Positions 60,482-64,000 of a DNA stretch of 64,000 nt are shown here, piece by piece (the first letter of the stretch is position 1; each line of letters opens with the position of its first letter). Made by a program: the position numbers and the translations under genes. Source of the stretch: Desulfosporosinus youngiae DSM 17734 (lineage in GTDB: Bacteria > Bacillota > Desulfitobacteriia > Desulfitobacteriales > Desulfitobacteriaceae). The stretch is from positions 4,802,198-4,866,197 of the forward strand of contig NZ_CM001441.1 in assembly GCF_000244895.1 (NCBI RefSeq), given 5' to 3'. The notes under the pieces were generated by a model. The model was not told where the DNA came from, did no database searches, and saw only the letters and a list, made by a program, of their open reading frames with translations.

Positions 60482-61316
60482 GTTCGAGCTCCTCCCGTAA
60501 GGTATGTTCCAGCTTATCTAATTGAGCTTCCAGCCGGCCATCAAAAATCCCTTCCTGACATTCCAGGAAACAGTCTCCAGTCTGCAACGATTCATCCGCA
60601 ACCCAAGGACAGGGCAGTTTCCCTTCAAGCCACCGGACGTCATCAGGAGCCACGTGCAGCCGCCAGCCCTCCCGTTCCAAGGGCAACAGGGCTAAAGCCC
60701 GGATGATGTCCAGCAATCTCTGAGGTTCAACCGCTATAGATGAACGCGCGATACGTTCGGCAATCTTGATCGCTAAATGAAGTAAATCCTTATCAACTTT
60801 AGAGAATTCCTCTTGGACCGCCCTCTGGGCTAACTTAAAAAGCTGATTGGCCTTATCCGTCAGGATTTTTCCCTCGGTCTCTCCGGCTTGCCTTCCTTCC
60901 CGATATCCTTCTGCCTTAGCTGCAGGATAAATCTCGGCCTGGGCACTCTCTTTAACCTCCTGGCGCAAACGATCCGAGTCACTCTGAGCCTGAGCCAGGG
61001 TTTTCTTGGCATCCGCTTTAGCTTGAGCAATAATTGTCTTGGCCTCAGCTTTAGCATCAGCCAGAATCTTTGCCGCCCGCTCCTCAGCATCTGCCAGAAT
61101 TCTCCCCGCTTGTTCTTTGCTCTCTGCCTCCCCCGGAGTATCCCGGCAGTCTGCGGGTTCAGGCTTTGTTTCAGAAATCTGAGTTTCTTCTCCCACACTA
61201 AGAACAGCTAAGCAAGTTCCCAACTGCTGAAACCCTTCATGGCATTCCACCATGCGCGGTGTTGATACCTCAACATCGTAACTTTTAACAACCCGCCCGC
61301 TAATAGATAATCTCAT
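60357..61316 (-). CDS. fliH: Flagellar assembly protein FliH
   Basis: 319 residues. A variable N-terminus is followed by a long Ala/Lys-rich helix (about 85-135, repeats of KAEAKTIIAQAKADAKKTLA type) and the C-terminal V-ATPase-E-like domain ending with GDCFLECQEGIFDGRLEAQL and DKLEHTLREELEHGG. FliH binds and inhibits FliI. The final 35 or so residues (Gly/Ser/Cys-rich) are read from within fliI in another frame and have no counterpart in the family. ATG at 61316 with GAGGAGG, overlapping fliG by 17 bases. Confidence 0.9.
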   Translation of the reverse strand: MRLSISGRVVKSYDVEVSTPRMVECHEGFQQLGTCLAVLSVGEETQISETKPEPADCRDTPGEAESKEQAGRILADAEERAAKILADAKAEAKTIIAQAKADAKKTLAQAQSDSDRLRQEVKESAQAEIYPAAKAEGYREGRQAGETEGKILTDKANQLFKLAQRAVQEEFSKVDKDLLHLAIKIAERIARSSIAVEPQRLLDIIRALALLPLEREGWRLHVAPDDVRWLEGKLPCPWVADESLQTGDCFLECQEGIFDGRLEAQLDKLEHTLREELEHGGVESISSGGGTDGTDFGSGKGCEDCRPDGGVSRPASQCG

Positions 61317-62304
61317 CGCTGCCTCCTCTGGAGATGACTATCGCGCCACTTTCCTCAAGCTTCCGAATGACTTTTACAATACGCTGCTGTGCTTCTTCAA
61401 CATCACGCAGCCGCACCGGACCCATGAATTCCATATCGTCTTTGAGCATCTGACTGGCCCGCGAGGACATGTTCGCCAAAATCTTCTGCACCACTTCCGG
61501 ATTAGACCCTTTGAGAGCCAATCCTAAGTCTTTGGTCTCCACTTCACGTAAGACCAGTTGAACACCACGGTCGTCAAGCATAACAATATCCTCAAAGACA
61601 AACATCTGCCGCTTAATTTGTTCTGCCAAATCAGGATCATCGACCTCCAGAGAATCCATGACAACTTTCACAGTTCCCGGATCTGTCCGGTTAAGGACAT
61701 CCACGATACTTTGGATCCCGCCCGAAGCCGTATAATCCGTCGGTGCCAGGCTGGAAATCTTACGTTCGAGAACTTTCTCAATCTCTTTGAGCACTTCCGG
61801 ACTTGTACGGCCCATGGTTGCAATCCGCTTCGCCACATCTGCCTGCCGGTCCGGGTTGAGACTGGCGAGCAAAGTGGCCGCTTTATCAACCGGAAGATGG
61901 GTCATGATCAGCGCAATTGTCTGAGGGTGTTCTCCCTGAATAAAGGAAAAGAGCTGTTTAGGGTCTGTCCTGCGCACAAGATCAAAAGGCCTCATCTTCA
62001 AAGAAGTCGACAAGCGGCTGATGATCTCAAAGGCACGGGTTTCTCCCAAAGCCCGTTCTAATACTTCTCTGGCATATTCAATGCCCCCCTGGGAAATATA
62101 ATCGTTGGCCATGCACATCTGATGGAATTCTTCGATAACATGATCCCGCTGTTCCGGCGATATTCTCCCGACATTGGCCATTTCCAAAGTCAATTGTTCT
62201 ATTTCAGATTCCCCAAGGTGTTTGACCACATTGGCCGAATTTTCCGAACCCAAGGCGATCATCAGGATCGCAGCTTTTTGGATTCCCGTTAAAGCTTGCG
62301 CCAT
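61300..62304 (-). CDS. fliG: Flagellar motor switch protein FliG
   Basis: 334 residues. LTGIQKAAILMIALGSENSA at the N-terminus docks to FliF; the middle domain has EHPQTIALIMTHLPVDKAA; the C-terminal torque domain has MFVFEDIVMLDDRGVQLVLR and MSSRASQMLKDDMEFMGPVR with the charged residues that face the stator. ATG at 62304 directly follows the fliF stop, with GGAGGAGAGG in the fliF end. Confidence 0.96.
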   Translation of the reverse strand: MAQALTGIQKAAILMIALGSENSANVVKHLGESEIEQLTLEMANVGRISPEQRDHVIEEFHQMCMANDYISQGGIEYAREVLERALGETRAFEIISRLSTSLKMRPFDLVRRTDPKQLFSFIQGEHPQTIALIMTHLPVDKAATLLASLNPDRQADVAKRIATMGRTSPEVLKEIEKVLERKISSLAPTDYTASGGIQSIVDVLNRTDPGTVKVVMDSLEVDDPDLAEQIKRQMFVFEDIVMLDDRGVQLVLREVETKDLGLALKGSNPEVVQKILANMSSRASQMLKDDMEFMGPVRLRDVEEAQQRIVKVIRKLEESGAIVISRGGSDEIIY

Positions 62305-63903
62305 CTACCTCTCCTCCGATAGCCATGTTTTCATAAGACGGGCGGCCTCATCCGGGTTATTGCGTGAGTAAAGTTCCACGGCCTCTTTAATCTTTTTCTT
62401 CCCAATCTCTTCCGCTGACTTAGCATTTTTCTGAGCTAAACTCAATTGAGCCTCTTCCTCAGCCTTCTGTTGAGCCAGGAGCAGCTCAGCTTCAGCGACA
62501 TTTACCGGTTCTGAATTATTTAACTCCAGCATTCTTTCAGCGCGCGCTTTGCGTGCTTTTTGTAACCGCTTGCCGAGAAACACAAGCCCGAGTATCAAGC
62601 CAATTAATGCAACAGCACCAATTTGAGCATACATAATTAGCTGCTGTCGTTTCTGAGCCTCTTCCATCGCCAATGCTTCTTTCTGTATGTCCGTCTTATT
62701 AAAGGGAAAAGCGGCGACCTGAACGTCATCCCCCCGGTTGGCGTCCACTCCGGCAGCAGAAGCCACAATCGTTTTAATCTGATCCAGCTGCTCCTGGTCA
62801 ACCGCATCCTCATCCGCCATGACGGAAACAGAAAGCCGCTTAACACTGCCCGGGTTTACCACTTGTTCCTCTTGAGTGGTATCCACCTGATAGTTTCTGG
62901 TGCTGGTGGCCTTCGTAGAGGTTGAGTTCATATCCTGGCCGGTTGGATAGATCGGTGCTCCATTGGCATCCAATCCCGGTGTCCCTCCGGCCCCCACTGT
63001 ACCGTTCGTATTGGTTTCATTGGAGGTCTGCTCACTAACGACTGCCCCCGGGCCATTGGTCTGCTTGACTATTTTCCTCTGATCAAAGTCTAATACTGCA
63101 CTAACCCGAACAACAGCCTTGCCCGAACCCAGCACACGGTCCAACATACTTTGGATCGATTTCCGGGTATCTTCTTCAACCGTTTGTTTAAGCTGATATT
63201 GTGTAACTGTCAGCTTTTCAGGATTACCTTTGCCAAGATCATCGGACAAAACATTTCCGCCGGTATCCACAATCGTCACATTCTCCGGCAGCAATCCTTC
63301 GACTGAGCCTGACAGCAGATTAGCGATAGCACGTACTTGGTCTTCGCCAAGCTTCGTGTTCGGAAGAAGCTTCAAGGTTACCGCCGCAGTTGCCGGTTTT
63401 TGATTATCCACAAAGAGTGAGGGTTCAGGCATTACGATATGTACACGCGCATCTTCCACACCATTCAATGTCTTGAGGGTATTCTCCAATTCGTTCTGCA
63501 ATCCGAGAACATAACGCAGTTTCCGGTCGGCATCTGTCTCCCCCAGCCGCATGGTATCCAGATTATCGAAGCTGAATTTACTTTGTTGAGGAAGCCCCGC
63601 ACTGGCCAGTTGTAAACGAAGATCCGCGGCCGACTGTTGGGGAACCATGATGGTTGAACCATTATCCGCCAGCTTATAATCCGCTTTCAAGTCTTTCAGC
63701 TTCGTCGTAATTGCCCCGGCATCAGCATCACTAAGTTTAGTAAAAATCGGCACATACTGCGGGCGTCCGGCCCACATAATCAGGTAAATTAACGCTCCGG
63801 CGACCAAAAGGGGAGCAAGCACCGTTATTATTTTCTGTGGGCTAGAAAGATTGCTCCAAAAATTCATGACTGATTGCTTTATTCCCGCCCAAGAAAAATT
63901 CAC
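62305..63903 (-). CDS. fliF: Flagellar MS-ring protein FliF
   Basis: 532 residues. Membrane helix 1 at about 26-45 (IITVLAPLLVAGALIYLIMW), the YscJ-like periplasmic domains (LRLQLASAGLPQQSKFSFDN, VEDARVHIVMPEPSLFVDN), a Gly/Asn/Thr-rich linker, membrane helix 2 at about 430-450 and a cytoplasmic tail (ARLMKTWLSEER) that binds FliG. GTG start at 63903 with AAAGGAGGAG upstream. It is the first operon gene inside the window; fliE and flgC, if present, would lie beyond 64000. Confidence 0.96.
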   Translation of the reverse strand: MNFSWAGIKQSVMNFWSNLSSPQKIITVLAPLLVAGALIYLIMWAGRPQYVPIFTKLSDADAGAITTKLKDLKADYKLADNGSTIMVPQQSAADLRLQLASAGLPQQSKFSFDNLDTMRLGETDADRKLRYVLGLQNELENTLKTLNGVEDARVHIVMPEPSLFVDNQKPATAAVTLKLLPNTKLGEDQVRAIANLLSGSVEGLLPENVTIVDTGGNVLSDDLGKGNPEKLTVTQYQLKQTVEEDTRKSIQSMLDRVLGSGKAVVRVSAVLDFDQRKIVKQTNGPGAVVSEQTSNETNTNGTVGAGGTPGLDANGAPIYPTGQDMNSTSTKATSTRNYQVDTTQEEQVVNPGSVKRLSVSVMADEDAVDQEQLDQIKTIVASAAGVDANRGDDVQVAAFPFNKTDIQKEALAMEEAQKRQQLIMYAQIGAVALIGLILGLVFLGKRLQKARKARAERMLELNNSEPVNVAEAELLLAQQKAEEEAQLSLAQKNAKSAEEIGKKKIKEAVELYSRNNPDEAARLMKTWLSEER

Positions 63904-64000
63904 TCTTGGCTCCTCCTTTCATTCGATGCTCGAACAGAGACATTCGTTTCAAACCTCTCAGAGGCTGAATCTCGTGTGTCGCTCCTGGCGCTTTGGATCT
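63904..64000. other. Region upstream of fliF at the window edge
   Basis: Contains the fliF ribosome binding site and a short TTCG-rich stretch (63921-63957). No gene is called. Confidence 0.4.

Noticed and set aside
61558-62061. 167-codon frame on the plus strand
   Set aside because: Antisense to fliG, which is fully supported.

Overview
The window is chromosomal DNA of an anaerobic, motile, probably endospore-forming member of the Firmicutes. A Peptococcaceae/Desulfitobacteriaceae-type organism (Desulfosporosinus or Desulfitobacterium-like) fits best. The evidence is the mraZ-rsmH-ftsL-PBP wall/division cluster, strong GGAGG ribosome binding sites with frequent GTG/TTG starts, a Bacillus/Clostridium-type flagellar operon (FliY, CheC, CheD, FlbD), MecA, YlbF, PerR, bacillithiol genes, a selenocysteine system and molybdenum-cofactor genes. 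The genus is inference. Nearly every gene is on the minus strand; only a Na/Pi-type transporter and one small zinc-ribbon gene are on the plus strand.

Layout. 1-4080: division cluster, with mraZ preceded by a promoter and three MraZ-type boxes at exact 10-bp spacing. 4.3-14.4 kb: dihydrolipoyl dehydrogenase, a LysM protein with ten hexapeptide repeats, a DUF1858 redox protein, a MetE/UROD-like protein, a membrane protein with a catalytically degenerate GH2-like region, PerR, a 56-residue ferredoxin, a small zinc protein and a MoxR/VWA pair. 14.6-15.4 kb and 22.4-22.8 kb: GC-rich non-coding modules bounded by REP-like hairpin cores and lying flush against gene ends. Between them are bshA, ylbF, two unrecognised genes, a PHP phosphatase and tldE-tldD. 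22.8-36.9 kb: GNAT, Na/Pi transporter, mobB-moeA, a FapA-like DUF342 protein, LCP transferase, bshC, selD (itself a selenoprotein with an in-frame TGA), selA, mecA, and a DUF362 ferredoxin-domain protein. Two long hairpins carrying GGGACGG lie just past stop codons at 26.3 and 28.4 kb.

37.1-63.9 kb is one minus-strand flagellar/chemotaxis operon. It runs from fliF (63.9 kb) through the basal body, C-ring, export apparatus, FlhF/FlhG placement pair, PilZ, CheC/CheD and sigma-28, then the hook/rod block (fliK, flgD, flgE, flgG, flgB, flgF-like), cheW and a lytic transglycosylase, and ends at a hairpin terminator at 37119-37145. Compared with Bacillus, the fliK-flgD-flgE block is moved downstream of sigD and flgB is separated from its usual flgC-fliE-fliF partners.

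The clearest unexplained structures are the REP-bounded GC-rich modules, degenerate TTCG-rich arrays that begin directly after stop codons inside the flagellar operon, a perfect 50-bp palindrome with no loop at 11433-11482, and a 14-bp perfect stem spanning the flhB stop codon. No tRNA, rRNA, CRISPR array or insertion sequence was recognised.
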